From Serratia sp. UGAL515B_01 (GTDB lineage Bacteria > Pseudomonadota > Gammaproteobacteria > Enterobacterales > Enterobacteriaceae): 64,000 nucleotides of DNA. The notes below the pieces were generated by a model, which ran no database searches, had not been told where the DNA came from, and worked only from the letters and a program-made list of their open reading frames with translations. Position numbers and translations under genes: made by a program. Where the stretch lies: NCBI RefSeq assembly GCF_033095805.1, contig NZ_CP109901.1, forward strand, positions 1,798,001-1,862,000, given 5' to 3'. Positions 1 through 6,764 of this stretch are shown here, piece by piece. How positions within the stretch are numbered: the stretch's first letter is position 1; each line of letters starts with the position of its first letter.

Positions 1-578
1 GCTTTCAGCCATTCCCGTGTAGCTTGTTCGCCTTTCAGCTCCAGCAATGCACTGACAATAGCCTGGAAATCAGCGCCTGAAGGTGAGGCTGCCCAGCGGC
101 CTTTCCACTCAGGTTTCGCCAGATCCAGCAAAGATTCGGGTAACTGGGTTTCACTGATTTTGGCCGGGTTGTAGACGAAAACGGTAGAACGCGCGGCAAT
201 ACCAGTCCAACGTCCATGGTCTGGACGATACTGAGGGTCAACCTGTGCGGAGGTATCTACATTCAATGGTGCTAACAGCTTTGCATTGTCAACCAGTACC
301 ATTGCCGGCGAGTTTTCAGTCAGAAAAACGTCAGCAGGTGAAGCACTGCCTTCCTGTACCAACTGGTTACCCAACTCACTATCACCACCGTTACGCAAAG
401 TCACTTTAATGCCGGTGTCTTTGGTAAAGCCCTCTACCCAAGATTTCACCAGATTTTCATGTTGAGCGTTGTAAACCACCAGGCCAAGTTCGTTATCGGC
501 AGCGTTGGCTGAGAAAGTCAGCGCCATTGATGAGGCAAGCAGGGTAAAAGAGATAAGAGAAGTGACATTCAATTTCAT
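1..578 (-). CDS. sfuA: Iron(III) ABC transporter substrate-binding protein, partial
   Basis: The gene reads leftward off the window edge, so only the N-terminal ~190 residues are present. It opens with a signal peptide (MKLNVTSLISFTLLASSMAL, with cleavage after a following SANA). The mature part begins with the VVYNAQHENLVKSWV and VTLRNGGDSELGNQL segments typical of SfuA/FbpA-type ferric-binding proteins. These periplasmic proteins hand Fe3+ to the SfuBC permease and ATPase. The permease genes would lie left of the window. The ATG at 576-578 follows an AGGACGA ribosome site. The close match to remembered Serratia SfuA is the best taxonomic hint here. Family assignment is firm; the symbol depends on the unseen sfuBC. 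Confidence 0.85.
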   Translation of the reverse strand, partial: MKLNVTSLISFTLLASSMALTFSANAADNELGLVVYNAQHENLVKSWVEGFTKDTGIKVTLRNGGDSELGNQLVQEGSASPADVFLTENSPAMVLVDNAKLLAPLNVDTSAQVDPQYRPDHGRWTGIAARSTVFVYNPAKISETQLPESLLDLAKPEWKGRWAASPSGADFQAIVSALLELKGEQATREWLK

Positions 579-635
579 ACCGTCGTCCTTATTGAAAGCA
601 AAAATTTTCTGGTAAACAGAAGCTGCATGATTGTA

Positions 636-668
636 TCCAATAACATCAGGAATGATAGTGAAATTGAT
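636..668. promoter_or_regulatory. Possible Fur box upstream of sfuA
   Basis: The stretch GATAGTGAAATTGATTCG resembles tandem GATAAT hexamers of a Fur operator and lies about 60-90 bases upstream of the iron-transport gene. The match is imperfect. The call leans on the known Fur control of sfu-type operons, so it is tentative. Confidence 0.3.
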
Positions 669-669
669 T

Positions 670-1080
670 CGTATTAGAGTAAATTACCCTCGGTTTTTCC
701 TAGGTCTTAATATCATTTGGAAATAATCGACTGAAAAAACAGAAAATTCCTAAAGGATAGTATTCACATCAACTACGCGTTTGCCTCAATTGGGCTGCTC
801 GAGGCCGGAAACAATTTTGCTTCAGGAGTCTATCTATGACAAGCCAAATCTGTGACTTGTCTACTGCATGCCTTTTCTGCGGCAACTGAAAGAAAAATCA
901 CTTTAGAGCCTGTTGTACTTACAGTGTGAAAGGCCCAAGGCCAACAAGGTAGAAGACGGTTCTGGGGAGCAGGAGCCACGGAGTGCAATGCTGTGCTTGG
1001 AATGAAGGATCAAAAAGACTTTTCTTAAATATAACCTCAACGAGATGAACGTTTTAGAAAGTTATCCGTGTTGATATGCC
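670..1080. other. Intergenic stretch between sfuA and the mgtE leader
   Basis: No coding pattern, recognisable repeat or RNA is visible here. The rightmost part should hold the -35 region of the mgtE promoter. A consensus TATAAT follows at 1081-1086, about 22 bases before the first riboswitch stem. Confidence 0.4.
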
Positions 1081-1086
1081 TATAAT
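1081..1086 (+). promoter_or_regulatory. Promoter -10 element of the mgtE transcript
   Basis: A perfect TATAAT lies just upstream of the M-box leader and predicts transcription starting near 1093. No good -35 hexamer is seen at 17 bases, although TTGATA occurs too close, at 1071-1076. Confidence 0.5.
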
Positions 1087-1107
1087 GACCGCGAAGTATA
1101 CATGCAG

Positions 1108-1270
1108 TATCTCGTTTGGCGAGGCTCCTATACAAACACAGGTTACTGATCTGACGACATCGAGAGATGCCCAAGGTTAAGACAGGCTTCATCGGATTAA
1201 GGTGTAGCCCAAGGTAACTTCTGAATTTTTCAGATACGTTGTATAGTGCTAAAACCTGGACGCGGAGATA
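1108..1270 (+). ncRNA. M-box (ykoK-type) magnesium riboswitch in the mgtE leader
   Basis: The 5' core GGCGAGGCTCCTATACAA and the 3' core TTGTATAGTGCTAAAACC reproduce the conserved M-box blocks as remembered from Bacillus mgtE leaders. CTATACAA (1128-1135) pairs perfectly with TTGTATAG (1239-1246). The closing stem is TATCTC (1108-1113) with GAGATA (1265-1270). The internal block GATGCCCAAGG with a later GTAGCCCAAGG also fits. M-box RNAs fold when Mg2+ is plentiful and shut off Mg2+ importer genes. Here the RNA lies directly before mgtE, as expected. M-boxes are best known from Gram-positive bacteria. Confidence 0.88.
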
Positions 1271-1300
1271 GGCTTTCTGCACTCCCTCTTTGGTTAACGC

Positions 1301-1340
1301 CCCTATGCGATTCACTGTTGAAGTCAAACAGAAAATAGGG
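1301..1340 (+). promoter_or_regulatory. Shine-Dalgarno-sequestering hairpin (riboswitch expression platform)
   Basis: CCCTAT (1301-1306) is the exact complement of ATAGGG (1335-1340), the ribosome-binding site of mgtE. CTGTT and AACAG can pair inside the loop. The 3' strand of the M-box closing stem runs on as ATAGG (1268-1272) and could pair with CCTAT instead. This gives two mutually exclusive folds, and no U-tract terminator is seen. The inference is translational control: with Mg2+ the closing stem forms and the site is masked. Confidence 0.65.
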
Positions 1341-1346
1341 ACTAAC

Positions 1347-2369
1347 ATGATTAAATCACTTCCATACTCATCAGCGATGGCAGTTACCCCTGCAATTGCG
1401 CATGAAGAGTCATCTATTGCCAGCTACATGAGCGATGATTTCATCACTGTATCCGGTAATATCTCTGTTAAAGAAGCGAAAGATTACTTCCTGTCGCAAC
1501 TCAAAACTGATGAGATACCTAGTCAAATTTTTATTACTGCTGACGATTATCATCTGCGGGGTATGTTGTCGGTAAAAACGCTGCTGCAATGCAATGACGG
1601 TGACAGAGTTTTAGGGTCGATGATGAACCACAACTATCTTCACCTATCACCGGAAGATGATAGAAATGACGTCGCTCATTTATTAGGTCGGGGAGGGCTG
1701 GATGTTGTACCTGTCGTGGTGAATAAAACCTTGGTGGGTGTATTGGGTGAAAGAGAAATTGCTCGCTTGATCGCAGATGAATATACCGAGGATGCACAAC
1801 GTCAAGGGGCCAGTTTGCCACTGGATAAACCCTATCTGGAAACCAGCCCTTGGGAATTATGGCGTAAACGTGTCGTTTGGTTGCTCATGTTGTTTGTCGC
1901 AGAGGCTTATACCGGCAACGTCCTAAAAGCATTTGAGGAGCAGCTGGAGGCGGCTATTGCCTTAGCCTTCTTTATCCCATTGCTGATTGGGACCGGAGGC
2001 AACAGCGGTACGCAGATCACTTCAACACTGGTGCGGGCAATGGCATTAGGCGAAGTCAGTTTGCGTAACCTAGGCGCAGTGATCCGTAAAGAGGTGAGTA
2101 CGTCATTACTCATTGCAATTACTATCGGGATAGCTGCTTGGATACGTGCCTGGATCATGGGCGTAGGGATGGATGTTACGTTGGTAGTCAGCCTGACACT
2201 TGTAGCGATTACCATTTGGAGCGCGATTGTCTCCTCCATTATTCCCATGTTACTAAAGAAAGCTGGTATCGATCCGGCAGTTGTATCTGCACCGTTTATC
2301 GCTACCTTTATTGATGGTACTGGCCTGATTATTTATTTCAAAATTGCCCAGATTGTTCTGGGAATATAA
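1347..2369 (+). CDS. mgtE: MgtE-family magnesium transporter
   Basis: The 340-residue protein has an N-terminal cytosolic part with a CBS pair (about residues 25-150; PVVVNKTLVGVLGEREIARL is the second CBS). A C-terminal membrane domain of about five helices follows, with the FIPLLIGTGGNSGTQ signature and the FIDGTGLIIYF end. MgtE is a dimeric Mg2+ channel in the inner membrane, gated by cytosolic Mg2+ through its CBS domains. The N-terminal superhelical domain of long MgtEs is absent, as in many short family members. The ATG at 1347 is chosen over the in-frame TTG at 1290 because AGGG lies six bases upstream and the TTG lacks a ribosome site. Control is very likely through the M-box leader. 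Confidence 0.92.
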   Translation: MIKSLPYSSAMAVTPAIAHEESSIASYMSDDFITVSGNISVKEAKDYFLSQLKTDEIPSQIFITADDYHLRGMLSVKTLLQCNDGDRVLGSMMNHNYLHLSPEDDRNDVAHLLGRGGLDVVPVVVNKTLVGVLGEREIARLIADEYTEDAQRQGASLPLDKPYLETSPWELWRKRVVWLLMLFVAEAYTGNVLKAFEEQLEAAIALAFFIPLLIGTGGNSGTQITSTLVRAMALGEVSLRNLGAVIRKEVSTSLLIAITIGIAAWIRAWIMGVGMDVTLVVSLTLVAITIWSAIVSSIIPMLLKKAGIDPAVVSAPFIATFIDGTGLIIYFKIAQIVLGI

Positions 2370-2456
2370 TGCGTCCTGCTCGGCAGGCGTCAATAACCAA
2401 TGGAGGTAAATCAATATAATGGACACTTTTCTAAGTGTATTTTTAACTACAGAGGT

Positions 2457-2474
2457 CGTTATCGATTACGTTTA
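2457..2474 (+). promoter_or_regulatory. Weak candidate PhoP box before mgtS
   Basis: CGTTAT and CGTTTA stand 12 bases apart, close to the direct hexamer repeat bound by PhoP. E. coli mgtS is PhoP-activated. The match is poor (half-site mismatches, one base of extra spacing), so this is only a suggestion. Confidence 0.22.
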
Positions 2475-2492
2475 AATATAGAGGATAGAATT

Positions 2493-2585
2493 ATGGGAAA
2501 CATGATGGTTTTTATGGGGTTCTTGGCTTTTGTTAGCACAATGGGCTTGGTTGCAGCTTATATGAGCACAAGATGGGATGACTAA
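2493..2585 (+). CDS. mgtS: MgtS-like small membrane protein (30 aa)
   Basis: A 30-codon reading frame follows a good GAGGA ribosome site. It encodes one hydrophobic helix flanked by GNMMVFM at the start and RWDD at the end. E. coli MgtS (31 residues) has the same plan: GNMNVFM at the start, an AAY in the helix and KWDD at the end. In E. coli, MgtS sits in the inner membrane, protects the MgtA pump when Mg2+ is low and also acts on PitA. Here it lies 123 bases downstream of mgtE, so both Mg2+ genes may share a transcript or a stimulus. The longer in-frame start at 2400 has no family support. The assignment rests on sequence resemblance alone. Confidence 0.82.
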   Translation: MGNMMVFMGFLAFVSTMGLVAAYMSTRWDD

Positions 2586-2611
2586 TGAACGAAAAAGATC
2601 CGCCTAGATGC

Positions 2612-2649
2612 ATCCTCCCCGTAATATCATCAACCACTTCGGGGAGGAT
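2612..2649 (+). terminator. Hairpin after mgtS
   Basis: ATCCTCCCCG (2612-2621) pairs perfectly with CGGGGAGGAT (2640-2649) around an 18-base loop, 27 bases past the mgtS stop. No U-tract follows, so it may be a transcript end stabiliser rather than an intrinsic terminator. Confidence 0.5.
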
Positions 2650-2664
2650 TATATAACAGCACAA

Positions 2665-2770
2665 TATACTCGTCATCCTTCAAGTTATCCACATTGGCTG
2701 CATCTGCTCACCCAGCTTCTGGAAACGAAAAGATTGTTCGCGTTCCTACAACTTGAATTTTTAGAGTATA
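2665..2770. repeat. MITE-like palindromic repeat, 106 bp
   Basis: The element begins TATACTCGTCATCCTTCAAG and ends ACTTGAATTTTTAGAGTATA, with a perfect 7-bp terminal inverted repeat (TATACTC/GAGTATA) and an extended imperfect inverted repeat (CTTCAAGTT with AACTTGAA). Between them lie GGCTGCATCTGCTCACCC-like bases. I recognise the ends and this core from a non-coding repeat dispersed in Serratia, Yersinia and relatives. It lies exactly where homology of the leftward TauE/SafE gene ends, so its insertion or a rearrangement at it probably truncated that gene. Confidence 0.75.
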
Positions 2771-3083
2771 AACTGAGAGTATTTACCACATATGATAATG
2801 TCGGGGAAGAACGCTGGACAACCCATAACCCAACACTCGTCATGGGCACGCCCGCCAGTGTTATCACAATAGCGGCGCGGTAGCGCACCAGGCCCTTGCG
2901 CCATGCATCGATGGCGCCCAGAGCCGCACTTCCGGCAACGGCGACCAAGGCCACTGGCGCTGCCTGCTGTGGTGCCCATCCCATGCCCATCACCAGGGTG
3001 GGAATAGCAAAGATTCCGCCGCCGGCACCTGTAATGCCGAGCACTGCCCCCACACATAAACCTAACAGTAACGAAATGACCAT
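2771..3083 (-). pseudogene. Truncated TauE/SafE-family sulfur-compound permease
   Basis: The reading frame starts with the typical TauE/SafE N-terminus (GAVLGITGAGGGIFAIPTLV, then QQAAPVALVAVAGSAALGAI). It loses family similarity after about residue 90 (GVPMTSVGLWVVQR) and runs into the 106-bp repeat. Intact members have about 250 residues and 7-8 membrane helices, so more than half is missing and the product is unlikely to work. It has an AGGA ribosome site and lies 41 bases downstream of the second YeeE-type gene. It was probably the last gene of the sulfur operon (the PmpC position). Confidence 0.75.
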
Positions 3084-3124
3084 GCTGCTTTCCTGATGTG
3101 TAGCTGAAAACCTCTCGGTCAGTA

Positions 3125-3556
3125 TTACGGTACCCGATGCTTTGTTCGGGTATGCTCAAACTGTTCGAAAAGCAGCATGCCTGCGACCATTGCGCCAACA
3201 AAGACGATACCTTTGTTCACCCCAGCACCGAGTAATACCAGTCCAGGACCAGGGCAAATGCCTGCCATCCCCCAGCCAATACCAAACAGGATAGCCCCCC
3301 CAATCAAGCGCTTATCGACCTGTCTGCTAGTTGGCAGATTTATCGTGCCACCGCACACCGAGTGGGTGCGTCGCTTCACCGAGCGGAAAGCGAAGAAACC
3401 CACGCTAATGGCTCCCCCCATCACAAAAGCCAGTGAAGGGTCCCAGACGCGGGTAATATCCAGAAAACCAATCACCTTGGCAGGGTTTGCCATGCCGCTG
3501 ACCAGTAACCCAACACCAAATATCACACCTGCCAACAGCGAAAAAAACAGATTCAT
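3125..3556 (-). CDS. pmpB: YeeE/YedE-family half-size transporter (PmpB/DUF6691 type)
   Basis: The 143-residue protein has about four membrane helices. Hallmarks are the N-terminal GVGLLVSGMANPAKVIGFLD motif and a C-terminal half with GWGMAGICPGPGLVLLGAG holding the conserved cysteine. Family members (TsuA/YeeE, PmpA/PmpB) are thought to move thiosulfate or other sulfur species across the inner membrane. Two half-size proteins often stand in for one full-size protein, and here the partner is the next gene upstream. A strong GGAGG precedes the ATG. The substrate is inferred from family and context. Confidence 0.82.
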   Translation of the reverse strand: MNLFFSLLAGVIFGVGLLVSGMANPAKVIGFLDITRVWDPSLAFVMGGAISVGFFAFRSVKRRTHSVCGGTINLPTSRQVDKRLIGGAILFGIGWGMAGICPGPGLVLLGAGVNKGIVFVGAMVAGMLLFEQFEHTRTKHRVP

Positions 3557-3596
3557 ATATGCCTCCTTAAGCGATTTACTGTGCGAGTCGACTCGA

Positions 3597-4025
3597 CTAA
3601 ATCCGCAAACCCATCAACCAGACGGTGATAAAAGCAACACCCATAAACGTCAGTGTGGCCACCAGAGAACGGGGAGATAAACGCGATAGACCGCAAACTC
3701 CATGGCCGCTGGTACACCCTGAACCGTAGCGGGTGCCGCTCCCGACTAACAATCCGGCGATAATCAAGATAGGCCAAGAGGTAGGAACTTCGATCGCAGG
3801 AAGCGGGTAGACGAGACCATACAAGAGGGGTGATATGATAATGCCCACGAGAAAAGCCAGATGCCAGCCACGATCAGGTGTGCTTCGTGAGAGCACTCCT
3901 CCGATTATGCCGCTGATCCCTGCAATACGTCCGCAGAACAGGATCAATATCCAGGCTGCACAGCCGATCAATACTCCCCCGAAGAAACTCAAGAGCGGGG
4001 TGAATTGCACCGGATTAATGGTCAT
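3597..4025 (-). CDS. pmpA: YeeE/YedE-family half-size transporter (PmpA type)
   Basis: This 142-residue, roughly four-helix membrane protein carries the motif GSGCTSGHGVCGLSRLS. Its paired cysteines are characteristic of YeeE/TsuA-type thiosulfate transporters. It should pair with the following PmpB-like half. I take the ATG at 4025, which has GAAGGTG six bases upstream inside the regulator gene and overlaps the end of that gene by 11 bases, suggesting translational coupling. An upstream in-frame ATG at 4046 exists but has a poorer ribosome site. Confidence 0.82.
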   Translation of the reverse strand: MTINPVQFTPLLSFFGGVLIGCAAWILILFCGRIAGISGIIGGVLSRSTPDRGWHLAFLVGIIISPLLYGLVYPLPAIEVPTSWPILIIAGLLVGSGTRYGSGCTSGHGVCGLSRLSPRSLVATLTFMGVAFITVWLMGLRI

Positions 4026-4356
4026 GGTTAACACCTTCTGCGTCATCTTTCGGACAGTAAAGTTGATAGAGGGTATTGAGTAATATCAACACATTTGGAT
4101 CATCAATGCGGTAGAAAATTTGTTTCCCCTCGCGGCGCGTTGCCACGAGTTGCTGGCGTCGCATGACGCCCAACTGCTGTGATAATGTCGGTTGCCCAAT
4201 CCCTAGAGCACTTTCCATTTGCCCCACGGAAGCTTCTCCCTGACTGAGGTGACACAGCAGCAGCAGCCTGTCGTCATTCGCCAAGGAACGCAATACAGCG
4301 GCGGCTGCACTGGCGGCATCACGCATTTTTTTTTGGTCAATAATCGCGTTATTCAT
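4015..4356 (-). CDS. ArsR-family dithiol regulator (BigR/SqrR/YgaV/PigS type)
   Basis: This is a 113-residue winged-helix repressor with recognition helix TLSQQLGVMRRQQL and wing TRREGKQIFYRI. It has cysteines only at 35 (LLLLCHLSQ) and 101 (LYQLYCPKD). That two-cysteine layout is the one used by BigR, SqrR and YgaV, which sense persulfides by forming a di- or tetrasulfide bridge and then leave DNA. The metal-binding CVC box of classical ArsR is absent. The gene leads the operon with the two YeeE/YedE genes and the broken TauE gene. Sulfide/persulfide sensing is inferred from residues and context. The name PigS would be apt if this is a Serratia. Confidence 0.85.
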   Translation of the reverse strand: MNNAIIDQKKMRDAASAAAAVLRSLANDDRLLLLCHLSQGEASVGQMESALGIGQPTLSQQLGVMRRQQLVATRREGKQIFYRIDDPNVLILLNTLYQLYCPKDDAEGVNHDH

Positions 4357-4402
4357 GAGCTCTCTTTGCCATCCTAATCCACGTTCGCGATAACACTTTC
4401 AA

Positions 4403-4421
4403 TAATTATATTATATAATTA
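4403..4421. promoter_or_regulatory. AT-rich palindromic operator between regulator and divergent remnant
   Basis: TAATTATA and TATAATTA flank a TTA centre, giving a perfect 19-bp palindrome. It lies 47 bases upstream of the ArsR-type regulator and 53 bases before the divergent pseudogene. AT-rich palindromes are the usual targets of BigR-type repressors, so it is the likely operator for both directions. Confidence 0.6.
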
Positions 4422-4474
4422 AAGCAAGGCAGTGTGAAGATACATCATCCAACGTGAAGATTAAGGAGTTCACC

Positions 4475-4587
4475 ATGACACCACTTAGGCTAGAGTAGCA
4501 ACTTAGTGATTGTGGGTGGTGTTGCTGGAGGGCTTCGGCAGAGTGAGGGCCGGCGTTTATCGGAAACGGCAGAAATTATTCTAATGC
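4475..4587 (+). pseudogene. Remnant of a CoA-disulfide reductase-like FAD/NAD oxidoreductase
   Basis: An intact AAGGAG and ATG (4475) are followed by a stop seven codons later. In another frame the next bases read LVIVGGVAGG and, after a garbled section, RRLSETAEIIL. These are the N-terminal FAD-binding motif and following helix of CoA-disulfide reductase-type enzymes (normally LVIVGGVAGGASAAARARRL). A third frame supplies GASA, so several small indels have accumulated. The rest of the roughly 450-560-residue gene is gone. Such enzymes commonly accompany sulfide/persulfide operons, which fits the divergent position beside the dithiol regulator. Confidence 0.6.
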
Positions 4588-4707
4588 AAGGCTGGTTATG
4601 GATCGGCTTTTGCTGATGGTCACCAGCTTCAACTTGATCTGTGTCAGCATTGTATGGCGGTCGTTCTAGGGGAATGGATGCGTGTCGCGGATAGGAACCG
4701 TTCCTGA
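4588..4707 (+). pseudogene. Fragment of a small cysteine-rich (CxxH-C) protein gene
   Basis: One open frame reads GYGSAFADGHQLQLDLCQHC, followed by a GEWMR end and a TGA at 4705. I recall the pattern GYGS-FGDG-DLCQHC-LG-W-R from the C-terminus of a widespread family of small, probably metal-binding proteins of unknown function. The N-terminal half and a start codon are missing, so it appears to be a 3' remnant spliced onto the oxidoreductase remnant. Confidence 0.5.
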
Positions 4708-5279
<572 letters not shown>

Positions 5280-6764
5280 ATGGCTCTTAATAATAAAAAA
5301 ATGCGTACTGTAAAAGCCCCGAGTTATCTTGATGCCATGATCCCCATCGTCACCTTGATTGTATTGGTAGGGGCATCGGTAGCTATATTTGGGTTGAATG
5401 CCGTCAACGGTCCTCTTCAGGTCGGGGTCATCTTAAGTACCATGGTTACCTCAATAATCATCTTGAAAAATGGCCATTCTTGGGAGGAAATATCTGAATC
5501 TGGCCGCAAAGGTATTGCAACCGTATCTGGTGCTATATTTATTCTTTTCTCTGTTGGGGCATTAATTGGTACTTGGAACATGTCTGGTACCATTCCAACC
5601 ATGGTCTATTACGGTATCCTGTTGATTAGCCCTAACTGGTTCTATCCTATCTCTTTCCTAGTCTGCATCGGTGTATCTCTTAGCATCGGCAGTTCCTGGA
5701 CAACAGCGGGTACTCTTGGGGTTGGATTAGTTGGGTTGGCTAACATGCTTGGTCTATCTCCGGAGATCACCGCAGGGGCAGTTATTTCCGGTGCCTATGT
5801 TGGAGACAAAATTTCTCCACTGTCAGAAAGCACAGTGCTGGCGGCACAGCTGAATAGCGTGGAACTTTATAAGCACATTCGCTCCCAACTCTGGAGTACA
5901 ATTCCAGCGGCAGTCATCGCCCTGATTGCTTTCATTATACTGGGTATGAACCAACATAGCGCTTTTGATGATACGGTCACCAACAGTGAACTGACGCGAT
6001 TTAATGAACTATTCCATATTACACCGTGGAATCTGCTACCTCTGCTTTTCTTATTGATACTATCTGTTTGCAAGGTCCCTGCCGCTTTGGCGATCATGAG
6101 CTCAGCCTTACTGGCAGGTATTATGACGCCATTTTTACAGTCGCAGGTGCTTGAACGTTTTATTGCTGAGCCTGATCTTGTTTCACCTCTGGTTGCCATT
6201 AAGGCAATCTGGTTGGCTATGGCAACCGGTTTCCAGGAAAATTCAGGGTTGGCACAGATTGATGCCCTACTCTCACGTGGTGGGATGGACAGTATGTTGC
6301 TGACGATCTGGCTGATTCTTGGCGCCGTCACCTTCGGCATAATGGTGGATGACTTTGGCCTGCTCAACAAATTGGTTACACCGCTGTTGCTTCGTGCCAG
6401 AACCATTGGCCGTTTGTTTACTTCGGTGGTTGCCACTGCAATAGGGTTGAACATTACCGCAGGTGACCAGTACATTGCTTTGCTGCTACCTACCCGCCTG
6501 TTCAAAGCTGAGTTCGCTAAACGAGGATTAGCGCCAGAAAACCTCTCAAGGGCAGTCTCCGACGCGGGTATTGTTACTTCTCCCCTGGTCCCCTGGAACT
6601 CTTGTGGTGCCTATATGGCTGCAGTGTTGGGGGTTTCAACTATGGCCTACATGCCGTTTGCCGTGTTCAATATTGCTGCACCACTGCTCACTCTCGCTCT
6701 GGGGATTTCCGGTATCAATATTCGACGCATACCGGTTACCCCAGTTGTGGCAGACTCAAAATGA
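5280..6764 (+). CDS. nhaC: NhaC-family Na+/H+ antiporter
   Basis: This 494-residue inner-membrane protein has about 11-12 hydrophobic helices. NhaC-type features include the SWTTAGTLGVGLVGLANMLG segment, GAVISGAYVGDKISPLSEST in the core and a C-terminal DAGIVTSPLVPWNSCGAYMA. Family members exchange Na+ (some exchange other solutes, such as malate with lactate) for protons. GGTGGAG precedes the ATG. It ends tail to tail with the next gene, overlapping by nine bases. With arcDA close by, a role in pH or ion balance, or in amino-acid metabolism, is possible but not shown by sequence. Confidence 0.85.
   Translation: MALNNKKMRTVKAPSYLDAMIPIVTLIVLVGASVAIFGLNAVNGPLQVGVILSTMVTSIIILKNGHSWEEISESGRKGIATVSGAIFILFSVGALIGTWNMSGTIPTMVYYGILLISPNWFYPISFLVCIGVSLSIGSSWTTAGTLGVGLVGLANMLGLSPEITAGAVISGAYVGDKISPLSESTVLAAQLNSVELYKHIRSQLWSTIPAAVIALIAFIILGMNQHSAFDDTVTNSELTRFNELFHITPWNLLPLLFLLILSVCKVPAALAIMSSALLAGIMTPFLQSQVLERFIAEPDLVSPLVAIKAIWLAMATGFQENSGLAQIDALLSRGGMDSMLLTIWLILGAVTFGIMVDDFGLLNKLVTPLLLRARTIGRLFTSVVATAIGLNITAGDQYIALLLPTRLFKAEFAKRGLAPENLSRAVSDAGIVTSPLVPWNSCGAYMAAVLGVSTMAYMPFAVFNIAAPLLTLALGISGINIRRIPVTPVVADSK

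Noticed and set aside
5867..6505. A 212-codon frame antisense to nhaC
   Set aside because: It mirrors the codon structure of the membrane protein gene on the other strand and resembles nothing known.
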